Shown: positions 12,601 to 23,619 of the stretch, piece by piece | Layout of the letters: the number at the start of each line of letters is the position of its first letter | Numbering within the stretch: position 1 is the stretch's first letter | Source: Cheilinus undulatus | Taxonomy: Eukaryota > Chordata > Actinopteri > Labriformes > Labridae | Reading direction: 5' to 3' | NCBI RefSeq assembly: GCF_018320785.1 | Contig: NC_054866.1 | Span: 36,061,000-36,124,999 of the forward strand | Length of the DNA stretch: 64,000 nt | Notes under the pieces: model-generated | Databases searched by the model: none | What the model saw: the letters and a program-made list of their open reading frames with translations, nothing else | Told to the model about the DNA's origin: nothing | Made by a program: the position numbers and the translations under genes

Positions 12601-14189
12601 AAGGTTTAACAAACTGCACCCATTTGACTTCCTCTTTTAAGGTTTACTTTGAGGCTAATGAGCTAGCACAGCAATGAGAAGAGGCACTTGTGGTCATGTG
12701 ATCACTAACTGTTGCTTCTGCCTACTGAGATAAAGAGAGGGGTGGTGTGCTCATGCATTTGTGTGTGGGTTGATGTGGTGGTTCCTGGAAGCGGCTATAG
12801 TTCCTGTTTGTGGTTTCTTTCCTTTTTCACAATTGCTCCAGCCAGTGCACTGAGGCCTGCAGCCCTTTGATAACACATTTCAGTCATATTACCAACAGGG
12901 GAAGTACAGCTGGACTGGCCAATGAAATATACACAGCCTATGAACACACAATCATGAAAGCAGACAGACATACAGACGGACTGCGCCCACTGGTGTAATT
13001 ATTCCAATTTCCATCATGATTCACCTTCCTGGAGGTAGGGTTGAACTGTTATTTAGTGGGATGATTCAGAATGATAATAGGAGCTCCATGGGTTATCAAG
13101 AGAGTGAGGGCTGATAGACAGAAAAAGATAGGAGAGACAGAAGGAGGAAAGGGGAGAGGTAATTTAAAGAAGAGAAGACCAGGGCGAAGAAGAAAAGGAG
13201 ACAAGGCCTCCTCTCGACGGTCTCCCATGGCTACAGAGTGGGTGGCTGTCCTTCAGGCCCTGTAAATCAGAGGTGCACAGCTGAGACCTGCAGCATAACC
13301 ATTGCACTATTAACCCTAACACTCAATCTTTCAACATCTATTCTTCCCTTTTTTTCTCTCTCATGTGCAACTGTCATTGCTCTCTTCCCCTCTGCTCATC
13401 AGTCGTACCCCTTTCCTTCTCTGCTCCAAGTCCACTTTAACATAAAAATGCATATAACATGCTAATAATTCTATCAGGAAACTATTGGAGGTGGAAAGAA
13501 CCTAAGTAGGAAGACCAGTTAGGAAAAAAAAGGAACTACAACTCCCACAGTTCTGCTCTTGTGTCTTGCTTGTAGCCATAGGAACAGGCAGGAACTGGGA
13601 ATCACTAAGCATTGATTGTTGAATTTCTCACAAGCATGATTTAATCAGTGAGCTTGGCAAAGGGCCAGCAAGGGGGCAGAGGAAAGTATAGACAAGGTGT
13701 GAGTCAAGAGATACCAGCAAGTGTGATCATGCAAGAATACATACACTTGTGTTATCTATGTAGGCTTAAAGAACAGTATTTGTTTAAATAGAATATAAGC
13801 TTGAGAGATATGTGATCCATGGCAGCACAATGCCCCTTCCTCTTTCTTGCAGCAACTGAGTGTGCATACAGTAGCAGGCATACACACATTCATACAGCAG
13901 GAGGAGAGATGCTGCATATAAGAAACACAACTCTGTCTCATATGATTTGTTCACAACAGTAAGGATACGAACAGAGGCAGACTTTACTATTAGGCAAAGA
14001 TAGGCCATTTGTTGAATCTTCCACTGGACAAGAAGTTAGGCCCTGAAGTAACTCCTTTAAGAAGTTTATTTACATAACAACTTTCTTTTGACAATTTCAT
14101 AAAAAAAGTCATCCTGGTTGTTCACTTATTAAATTCTTGGTTTTATTCATACAAGCGCCTGTACTTGGTAAGAATCTGCCAATAAACAC
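12601..14189. other. Non-coding, nothing recognised
   Basis: Includes a purine-rich stretch at 13110-13210 and a pyrimidine-rich one at 13335-13430. No exon can be supported. Confidence 0.4.
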
Positions 14190-14470
14190 TTTATGGATGA
14201 AAGTATTTGGCTACACTTTTAATTTTCTAATTTAGGGGTTTCAATCAGACCCCTTGCCACAGGTGTCTAGAATAAAGTACCTAGCCATTTGCAAACATTG
14301 GTGATACAAGATGGGTCATTCTGAAGAGCTCAGTGACTTCAAGCCACCTATGAATGCTTTGAAGGCTGTTTCTTTCCTTACCTAAGTCCTTCAAAGAATA
14401 CTACCTCTGAAATCAGACAGGCCTCATCAGTTTACATTGCTATATTGGATTGTCAGACAAAGAGTCAGTT
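14190..14470 (+). mobile_element. Tc1-like transposon remnant
   Basis: The run 'tatggatgaaagtatttggc', then 'ccttgccacaggtgt', 'acctagcca' and 'gggtcattctgaagagctc' follows the 5' part of a well-known fish Tc1-like family, ending with the transposase start, which still reads M-G-H-S-E-E-L-S-D-F-K from 14311. The reading frame then decays, and the rest of the transposase and the right end are absent. Confidence 0.65.
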
Positions 14471-16139
14471 AAATTACAACAGATGAAAACACTGACAACT
14501 AGTGGTTGAAGGTCGGAAGAGAACACACAATTTATCTACTGTCATAAATTTATCAAGACAATTTAAAATAAAAGAATAATACAAGATTTTTCAGAAAAAA
14601 TGTGCATTTGAACTTTATCACAAGATTTATATAATCCAAACAGGTATCATCTGTGTTTTCTGCCTCTTGAAGAAACATGTTATATTTCTGATTAGCTGAC
14701 AGCCCCTCCAACACTCATGTTCTTAGTTGTAATGAAGGGTCTTTGAGACAGAGGAATGCTGAATAACCTGTACGGATTTGAAAGCCAGGGTGATTAGTAC
14801 TTTGGGACTATAATGGCAACAGCAGGTGTCCACAGGCTATATGTGCCACGTCTATTCATTAAAAGCATTAACACTTACCACTGTCACACATACACACACA
14901 GAGCTCACTGCTCATTGGAGCTACTCATTACCAACAATGCAGCTCCCTTTAGGCACAATGACCATTGATTATGCATGTGCATAAAGATGGTGGTAGAAGT
15001 GCTAGTGTAATTGTAAACGCCCTTAGACTTTTCTTCACCTAGATTTTACTTTTTTACACCTATTTTGTATGAAATGTGGCTCTTCCTTGTATAGACAGTA
15101 AAGCTCTAACCATCAATCACTGTTTCACTGGATAGATAGTTGTAAATATGATTTGTTATACTGGCTGGATAAGGTTATCAAGTTTTTTTTTTATAAATAA
15201 TACCCCAGAGAAAGAAAAAAATATGCCTCAGCTCTGTGAACAAGTGGAAGAGCTTACTAATTAGCTAATGTACTTAAATAATCATTCTCTTTTTAAAGGA
15301 GACTTAACAACATCTAATGCTATCCACAAACAGTGACTTGTACTGTTTGGATCCAATGAACTGTGGGTATTTGTTCTGGGGTTGTGAATGTGCTTGTATA
15401 TTGAGCTTTGCCTGCACTATACATGGGAACAGTTGCATTCTAACCAAAAACTTTTGTAAGTTTTAAGTTTCAAAAGCTAAAGGTATAAAAGCTTAGCTTA
15501 AAGAAGACAGAAGATCAATGTTTTGTCTTTCTATCAATATACATGTATATTTGATGAACCAGTGGATGAATCAATCCACATTGATGGATCGTTACATCCC
15601 TACTTTCCTCTTTATCCCATGTTCTTTTTTCCTTATTTTTATGTTCATGTCCCATGTTTTTTTTTTTTTTTTTACATTTGATCATGCGAATTTCTGTGAA
15701 ATCTAGCTTGTGTGGAATCACCACTGTGAATTTGTTACTATAAAGACAGCTGTGTGGTCCTGCTGAGACTGTCCTCATGTCTGTGATCACCCATGTTTTT
15801 AAAATCAGCAAAGATTAAAAATCAACTTGCCAACCTAATGAGGAAAATAATCAATAAATAAAAGTTGCAGTCTTCATCAGTAGTTACAAGTGTATGTTAT
15901 TGCTATCTACATATATGCTACATTAAAATCTTAAGATATATTAAAGAAAAAGAAACCAGGCTCTTGAGCTGTGTTTGCTTCTTTGCTCAACTGTTGATTC
16001 TTAAAGGGTCAATTGGAAATTTTTGGGAAGGGCCAGAAAGTACAGTCGGCAACTCAGGAGAGAGAAAGTGCCTTAAGATGTGGGGAAAAAAGCCACAGGC
16101 TATATTTAAGCCCAGGTTGTGAAAATAACCACTAGGCTG
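14471..16139. other. Non-coding, nothing recognised
   Basis: AT-rich, with a poly(T) run at 15656-15672. The overlapping open frames at 15515-15811 are chance. Confidence 0.4.
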
Positions 16140-16395
16140 ACAGCCTCCTGATGGACAATGCTGATAAAAATGACATCTGAGGCCTGCAGCTTCCTAACCA
16201 GTATTTTTCTAGTCACTCTGTTTCTAATTGCTATTGTTTTAATTGATTTCTGCTGTTTTTTTACTGATTGTATTTGACTGTTGTTTCTTTTTTCTTGCTT
16301 GTCCTAATGTGCTTGTAATCTCGACATTGGAAATGAGGGAAACCTCAATGTCCTTTTCAGAATAAATAAAGGTTTGAATGAATGAATAAATTTCT
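16140..16395 (+). repeat. LINE 3' tail with GAAT microsatellite
   Basis: The end of this block, 'atctcgacattggaaatgag' then 'ggaaacctcaatgtcctttt' and 'aataaataaaggtttgaatg', matches the 3' tail seen on fish non-LTR retrotransposons, finishing in gaat repeats. Only the tail is visible; no reverse transcriptase remains. Confidence 0.55.
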
Positions 16396-16455
16396 TGTTA
16401 TTCCTCAATATGCTGATGATCTGCTGTTTTAAAGGGGTTAAAACTGCTCTCTCCA

Positions 16456-16639
16456 GGGCACGCGGATGGTTAAGTGGTTTAAGGTGCGTCCCATGTACCC
16501 AGGCGGCCCGGGTTCGAATCCAACCCATGGCCTTTTGTCACACATCTTTCCTAACGCTCATCTCTGCTCCTAGTCTGTCCACTGTCCTCCTCTGTCTATT
16601 AAGGGCCTGAAAGGCCCAAAATAAATCTTAAAAAAAAAA
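16456..16639 (+). repeat. tRNA-derived SINE
   Basis: A tRNA-like head carries a polymerase III A box (tggttaagtgg, 16467-16477) and B box (gttcgaatc, 16512-16520), followed by a tRNA-unrelated body ('cacatctttcctaacgctc' to 'gggcctgaaaggccc') and an A-rich tail. A box to B box spacing is tRNA-like. The element sits just downstream of a LINE tail at 16140-16395. Confidence 0.85.
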
Positions 16640-19600
16640 TTCTTCAATCTTAATTCTGAGCACAACCAATAGCCTTAAGCAAAGGGCTGCTTTTGTAAAG
16701 GTCAGGGCAGTTTAGGGTCAGAGATCAAAAACTCTGAACTGTGGGAAAATCCACATAACCAAGTGCATATGTGTCTACTGCATTTTATATCAAGCCTTCA
16801 TTACCTATCAGGATGCAGAGACTGGAGTGGCAAGTGGGAGTTGGAAAATGTCCTAAGGTGGACAAGGTAGAGTTAAATCATTTGTGAAGGATGATTTGCT
16901 TGGCAGTAAATGTTGCATCACTTGTGGGGGTTGCTGAAGGAGTACAGTATGGTAAGGAACAAATATATGCTTCAGCAGTGGTCATCATTTTCATTCTGTT
17001 GATATTCCCACAGATACAGATACAGTTTAGTTGTATACCTATTATCTCATTCATTATCTGAGAAATATTATCAAGCCAAAGTAAGTCAAACATCACAAAG
17101 TTTTCCATCAAACATCCATTGCAGCAAAGCAAAGGCCTATTAAAGATGCATTTAATCTGTACAAAACAAAACTGTTAATTTATAAGCTGAACTTCCGGTG
17201 GTTTCTCAAAAATTAATTGAAATATCATTTACCCATTCCCTTATTGCTATCAGAGAGATGGAGAGGGTTGGGTTACTTGTCTGTCTCTGTTATAATAAGT
17301 CTATTCCTGCAGAGAGACTCACACCAAACAGAATGAGCAAGTGTTAAGGTCTTTTAAATATTCTTTCACATGCAGACTTTTAAGAGCTCCCCCAGCATCA
17401 GCCTAACAATACAGGCAGCTGTACAAAAACATTAATGCACCAGGCTTCCATCTTAACAAGGTTACATCATCTCTATGCTCATGCTACAAATAGAAAAAAC
17501 ATAACAAAGACATCTGATTGGACTAATTTAATACAGCAAACAACAAAAATCCATGACCTTTGAAGAGAAGACTACACAAACCTACAGTACAAGTCTTTAA
17601 AGGAAAAAATGTAACCAACAGCTTTACATGTGTTTGAGATGGGGGATGAGAAACTTCCACAGCAAGACACCAATGAAAGCTAAAGTTCATACAGCCAAAC
17701 TCTTACACGCTTGGCAAAGAAAATTTGTATCCACAAATACAGAGTAAAACATGTGACATTTACTGAGCCGCCAAATAGTACATGCCTCTAAGAAGCTTGA
17801 TCACATGTCTTTTGTGCCTTACATCTAACCATTTATGTTAACAATTTTTATATTTTGTCGTTGAAAACAGTGGCTTGTGTTATGTTGGTTACTCTTGTAA
17901 CCCACAGGCCACTGTGACTCACTGTGACTCACTGTGACTCTGATATAGCCTTTTTGACCAGTGGACAAATTTGGAGGCTTTCAACATAGCCATCAGTTGT
18001 TCAAGTGATAAAGGTAAATTAAAGCCAAGATAAGTAGCAGGTATGAAAATTATTTTTAGGCAATGTCTGTAACCTCAGTGATACATGCATTTAAATAATA
18101 CCTGTTCACAAAGATTATTAATCTTGCAATATTATGCAAATCTACTTTGCATTTGAATCTACAGCAGATTGGGCTCAGTACGTGGGAGAGATGTTGACAT
18201 TGCTGTTGAGAGAGGTCAGCCTGGGGTTTGATCTAAGTACCTGACCCTGCCTAGAGGAGAGTCAGGGAACAGAAAAATAAAATACACACACACACAATCC
18301 AGAGCCCAGAGACTTATGCAAGCATACATATGAAACAGGGTGGGAGTGAATGAAAAATCTCAACATCGCCCTTGGTACCTTACTGTTGGTAAATATTCAT
18401 AAGGCCGATCTCAAGACTCGTCGTAACATGCAGAAAGATGTGCAAATGTGTGAGACTGAGGGGGAAAGATGCAGGGAGATAATGATTATTGGAGTGTGTT
18501 GGAGAAACAGAGCAGATGCTAAGCAGGAGATAGAAGGGTGAAGAATTTCAGTGGTTAAAGGGAAACATTTTTTTTAATATGGGGTTTAGTTTGGAAACAT
18601 CTTAAATGCTTTGGTCTTACAGATTTAAATACTTTAACAAACTAATTGGCAATCATGAAATCGTACTTGTGCATAAACAAAGCTAAACTACACTGTTTCA
18701 GTGGAGATTAATAGCTAATTAGAGATGCATGAACACAACTATCAAAGAACATTATGCAGCATCACTGGATGGCTGAATTTCTGAGCTACACAGAAGTATA
18801 TTCAAGTTTAGGCCTACATGTCTGAAGCTTTCTCTTTTTTAAGAAATTTGACTGGAAATATCAAACTCCGACTTTTGTTGCAGTGAGGAAGCCTACAAAA
18901 AAAAAAAAAAAAACACCTGCAGCAAACCCCAGGCAATGTGAAAATCGTGATTTTCTGTTTGATTGGACAAACAAACGCCTCATGAAATCATGCTGCCTGA
19001 GGTAAATGTGAGTCCTCATCTCTCATAGTTCATATTCAGGAGGCCATGTCTTTTTTTTTTTTGGTCAAATAAGGTGCATGGTATTAAATGATTCAGAGAA
19101 TTTCTTTTTTCATATTTCAAAGCCAGGCTATCCTCCCCTGAAGGTGCACACTCATCTTCTTCAGCCCAGCTCCCTGAGCGGGTTGACCCAGAGGGCAAGC
19201 TGTGGGGAAATACTGGTGGGCAGAGCAGATCATGTCCAGTCTGTTCACTAGGTATACCATAATCCTCAGCTTGTTTTCCATGAGGTCTTTCACCTCCTCA
19301 GCCTACTGTGAGAGAGACTCCACTTTTTCCTTGACAGGAGAAAAACAAACTGCTGATCTATAGAAACAATGTCCTGCTGTCAAAGTTGGATTTTCAGAAA
19401 GTTGTATTATGTTACTTCTTTAAGGAGAGGGTGATTCTTATTTTCCTCCGTATTGATTTTAGAGAATGCACACTGTGTACAGTAGTCCTGCTGTCCAATG
19501 CAGAGATTGCATCTGAGGCTTGTGATTTCACTCACACTGACAAGAGGACTGAAAGTAAAGCCACACCAACTCAAGACACAGTTGTGTGATTTCACATAAA

Positions 19601-19780
19601 GTCAATGCAACGCTGCTGCTTGATATGTCATTCGCTCTCACCAAAGTAAATGAGATATTTTCAGAATATTTACATAACAGAGCTTTCTCCTTCAAAGCCC
19701 CCTCCCTCTGGAACTCACTCCCTAAAACTAGCCAAACATATCCAAGACTCTACTGACTCTGGTCTTACAATGTGAGGAGT
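16640..19780. other. About 3 kb non-coding, minor repeats only
   Basis: Contains three tandem copies of cactgtgact near 17911-17940 and an A run at 18897-18913. No exon or RNA gene can be supported. Confidence 0.4.
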
Positions 19781-19902
19781 TGGAAATCGTTGCTGGGAAG
19801 AGGAATGTCTGGGTTTACTTGCTTAGCCTGCTATTACCGTGACCCCACTTCAAGCACGCAGAAGATGGATTGATGATGGATAGACAGACTGGCCCCTCTT
19901 AT

Positions 19903-20291
19903 ACCCCAATTCCAAAACATTTATTCAAGGTTGTCACAATTCAGTGTCAGGGAACATTTCTTTAGGAATTGTTCCTTAACATTTAGATAAAGTTATTTCA
20001 CAGATTGGCGATCCTCTACCCATCTTTACTTCTGAGAGACTCTGCCTCTCTAAAATGCTCCTTTTATACTCAGTCATGTTACTGACCTGTTGAAATATGA
20101 ATTAACTAATTACTTACAACTTGCCGTTTTTGATTAGTACCCCCTAATTTTCGAGCCTTTGGTTGCCCTGTCCTTACTTTTTAGATGTATTGCTTCTTTT
20201 TTGAATATGAGTTTAATAGATTTGCAAATCAATGCATTCTGTTTTTGTTTATATTTTACACAGTGCCCCAACCTTTTTGGAATTGCAGTTT
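19903..20291 (+). mobile_element. Non-autonomous DNA transposon fragment with terminal inverted repeats
   Basis: The left end 'accccaattccaaaac' and the right end 'acctttttggaattgcagt' are inverted repeats of each other. The interior, including 'cccatctttacttctgagag' and 'atgttactgacctgttg', follows a very common teleost DNA-element family that I recognise by sequence but cannot name with certainty. No transposase is encoded. Confidence 0.7.
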
Positions 20292-21810
20292 TACATTCCA
20301 ATCAGTGCTCAAGACATGTTTAACGAACCTTAAATGTGTGATTGTGCTGCACATTTTTATGTGTTGTATATGACAGCAAATAACTTTTCATTGTTTATGT
20401 TTTATATAACCATGTATTCATTATCTTTGAGGACACAGTACATAAATAGATTTATTATAATTATCAGAATCATTTGTGTATTCCAGAGATAAAATGTTGC
20501 AAAATATCTTTTTTTCAATTCCCATGACATCACACAACATTGACACTGTCGAGGGTAAATGTGTTACTCCATGCTGTCAGGATGCTACATCAGGAATAAA
20601 TGTAGTCAGTCTTATTCTTTCTGGCGTTGTGTAAGGTGCAAAAACTTTCAAGAAGTAGCAAATATTTATCCTGATGGTTTGTTTTTGTAGCTCATAAATA
20701 GTCATAATTATTAGTTTTAGTCTGCTATGAAACCAACATCAGGAGCATTTCAACGATGCTGTAATTTCTCCACTATTTTTGCTTTAACTCAAACCTTGAG
20801 TCGAGGTGTTATATAATTCTTTAAAAGGCTTTTCTGGCACGAGACTGGCCAAATGAGATTAGTCCTCCGCTTCTGTATCAGATTTCAACTTTGGCCTTCT
20901 TAAAAAATTACAATCATGGGATCTATCTCTCCTTTAGCTAAAAATAAGTCTTTTCTAAGAGGTGCTGGCCAGCTTAATAGACTAATTAACTCAAATCCCT
21001 AGAGTCCTGTAACAGCCAAATGAAATTAAAAAACAGCTCACACTACACTTTGCATTAGAGCCAGTGACTTAGTATTTTTTGTTGGTGTGCAATAGTCAGC
21101 ATGAAAATCCCTTTTTCTAATCTCTTCTTTTTCCCCTCAAATACACGTACAAACATGCAAATCTCTGTCACACATACACACCCCCGACGCACTGATTTTT
21201 CACTTTTCACGCCCTTTCCCCCTTTCCTTTTGAGACAGTAATCCCCAACTGCAGCACTAATAGCATTAGCAGAGCATATCCAATCCCCTTAGAACCCCAA
21301 CAGGGAGCTCAGACCTACACTGAGACAGGCACTCTAGGGGACTACACTACCCATACTGCCTCAGGAAATCAGTGCATGCTGCTGTGCTCATTATTGATTT
21401 AAGTAAACTAAAACAAAGATTTAATGAAGTATTCAGTATGATTTCAATATTATCAGTAAGGTTGGTGGAACTTAAAAAAAATGCAACAACAAGATAAACA
21501 GGCATATCAAGTTCAACCGAACCAATGTTCAATCTATCTTGACAGTCGACAGTTTCATTAGTGGAAAAATATATAAAGATTATAAAATTTCCAACAGAGA
21601 ACAATAATAAAAACTGCTGAGTCAAACAAGAAAACATTGCAGATAATTGCCCTGCTCTGCTGGTAATAACAGCGTGATCACTGCATTGATCGTTTATTGA
21701 CAGAGTACACAGCCTTCTACCTGAGCTAATTAGTGCAGCAGAAGGCTTCTTTAGTGTGAACTGCTCTAGTGTAAACATTAACTATAGACATATTCAATTA
21801 TATACATTTA
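20292..21810. other. Non-coding, nothing recognised
   Basis: AT-rich sequence with no supported feature. Confidence 0.4.
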
Positions 21811-22364
21811 CAGAGCTTAACAAATTTATTAGACCACCACCCAAAGTAAGGTTTATGCCACAGCTGCACTAAATTAACAGCATTGGTAATTACCAAAATC
21901 ATTTTTTATGGTTCTGCAATGGTTAATACACCAATATATAGAAGCTCTTTAACAGAAATGATATTTTTAATGCTAAAATATAACTACTATTATTGTCCAT
22001 GAATTTTCAAATTCACTGACTTACAAAAAAACTGAAAAAATAGTAAAGCACATTATTATTTCTTGATTGATATGTCAAATTATAGTTATTTACTTGCATT
22101 CCTGAAGAGAAAAATGACTTTTAGTGGTTGAATGTTATGCCTGATTAATTTCTGACTTCTCAGAGAAGCCCAGTGAGCCAGCTCAAATTTGGGTATAAAA
22201 AGGTGAATTCAGTTTGAAATCCCTCATTCCTGTTCAAAATGGTAAAATTTGGAGAGCTCACTGAAAATGAAAAAAATGAAAGAGTCCACATTAAAGCACT
22301 TCATGATGCTGGATGGTGTTTGAGACAAATATGACAGGTGGTCTAATAAATTTGTTAAGCACTG
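21811..22364 (+). mobile_element. Tc1/mariner-derived MITE, copy 2 (554 bp)
   Basis: Same family as 9871-10411, in opposite orientation. The right end reads ...gttaagcactg followed by ta (22365-22366). On the + strand from 22239 an ATG opens a frame of about 32 codons beginning MVKFGELTENEKNER, the start of a Tc1-like transposase helix-turn-helix, ending in a stop at about 22333. The element therefore kept both termini and the first codons of the transposase but lost the catalytic body. Confidence 0.85.
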
Positions 22365-22484
22365 TATATTTGTTAAAAATGCTATAGTTCAAAACATTTG
22401 ATGTTGGCTCATTAGTAACTCCTTGAGGAAGCTTGCTACCATCATTTTGTCTGTCCCATAGGTGCTTCAGTAAACATAAGGTCA

Positions 22485-22665
22485 GCAGAGATGGAAAGTA
22501 ACATTGCATTTACTTACACTGCAGTTATTGAGAGGCCTTTTGTGTACTTCTACTTTTTAAAATTAGTTTTAGTAGTTTTTTAAAGTCAGTATTTTACTTT
22601 TACTTAAGTTTATATGGGAGGAATTGTTTTTCACTACATTTTGAAAATCTTCTATTACCGGTCAG
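22485..22665. repeat. hAT-type short repeat remnant
   Basis: The sequence 'agagatggaaagtaacattg' followed by 'ttttacttttacttaagttt' resembles the common fish hAT-derived repeat based on acttttacttgagta units. Ends are not resolved. Confidence 0.5.
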
Positions 22666-22689
22666 GTATGGGAGCATATTCTAGTTTGG

Positions 22690-23500
22690 CACTTCACTGG
22701 GTCAACCTTGACCATGTACTGTTCTGGCCTCCTGATGGCCATCTTCCAGGCCTGCGCCAGACCCATGCCCCATCTCTCCAAGTATTCTCCCAGCTTCCCC
22801 TTCAACAATGCACACAGTCACCCCTGGCGTGTGGACCAGCCCACCAGGTCCTGGGCCCCCAGTATGTGGTGAGCTGATCAGACTTGGGAAAGGGTGCCAA
22901 AAGCACAGCTGACCCTTCCGATCCTCGCTCTCCTGAGCAAAACAGCAATAGACAAATGGTCTTGCCAATGATACCCAAAAATCCACCAAAAAGAGTTGGT
23001 GCAAAGGAGTCCAGTTGGCGCCTCTGGCCATTAGTCAATGTCCACGCCTCACAAGAGTATAGTAAGACCAAGAGGACCAAGGCCGGAAAGACTTTTGTCT
23101 GCATGCTCCGGTACCAGGAACACCACACTGTCCTGCTCAGTGAACCCGTTGTCCCATGCACCAGTCTAGGTATGCAGTTGATCTCTGCCTCACAGGCAGC
23201 AGATCGATGGATTATGCTGCCAAAGTAGGGGAACTGCTCTACAACTTCAACAGCTTCACCATTCAGAGATTCAGACTCAGTGGCAGCATCTAAGGCATCT
23301 CCAAATGCCTGGATCATTGTTTTGGCCCAGGAGACATGCAATCCCAGCATTTCAGCTTCCTCACTCAGCATAACAGAGTAAAAAACAAAGAGAAAAGCTG
23401 AAGTAAGGAGGTCCAAGGTCCTTGTCAACGGCATGAAACTGGTCAGTATGGCGTCAATTGCACGTCGGTCAGCAGCACATACAGAAAATGCGACCACAAT
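22690..23500 (-). pseudogene. LINE fragment: C-terminal part of a reverse transcriptase ORF
   Basis: A 231-codon open frame (22802-23497, minus) encodes a degenerate version of the region after the catalytic core of a non-LTR reverse transcriptase, recognisable from the series LGLHVSWAKT, EQFPYFGSIIH, LVLLYSCEAWTLT. The remaining C-terminal part continues towards 22690 in a second frame (22702-23031). The RT catalytic core and 5' end are missing. The exact LINE clade cannot be told by eye. It abuts a different LINE in the opposite orientation, starting near 23620. Confidence 0.8.
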
Positions 23501-23619
23501 ACACCCAAAAAGAGCTGTTCAATTTCACTTGATTATAAAGGTCTGCCTTTACTTATACAACCAGGTTGGAGATTCTTATCCTCTTGTTGTTATTGCACAT
23601 TATTTCACAGTACAAGCCC

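Noticed and set aside
12182..12640. 152-codon open frame
   Set aside because: Mostly the translation of CT microsatellites (runs of S and L).
16456..16530. Functional tRNA gene
   Set aside because: A and B boxes are present, but the sequence does not fold into convincing tRNA arms and runs into a SINE body with an A-rich tail.
17911..17940. CRISPR-like or other spaced repeat
   Set aside because: Only three adjacent 10-base units without spacers; a simple tandem repeat in vertebrate DNA.
22802..23497. 231-codon frame as a host protein
   Set aside because: Its motifs are those of a non-LTR reverse transcriptase C-terminus with clear decay.
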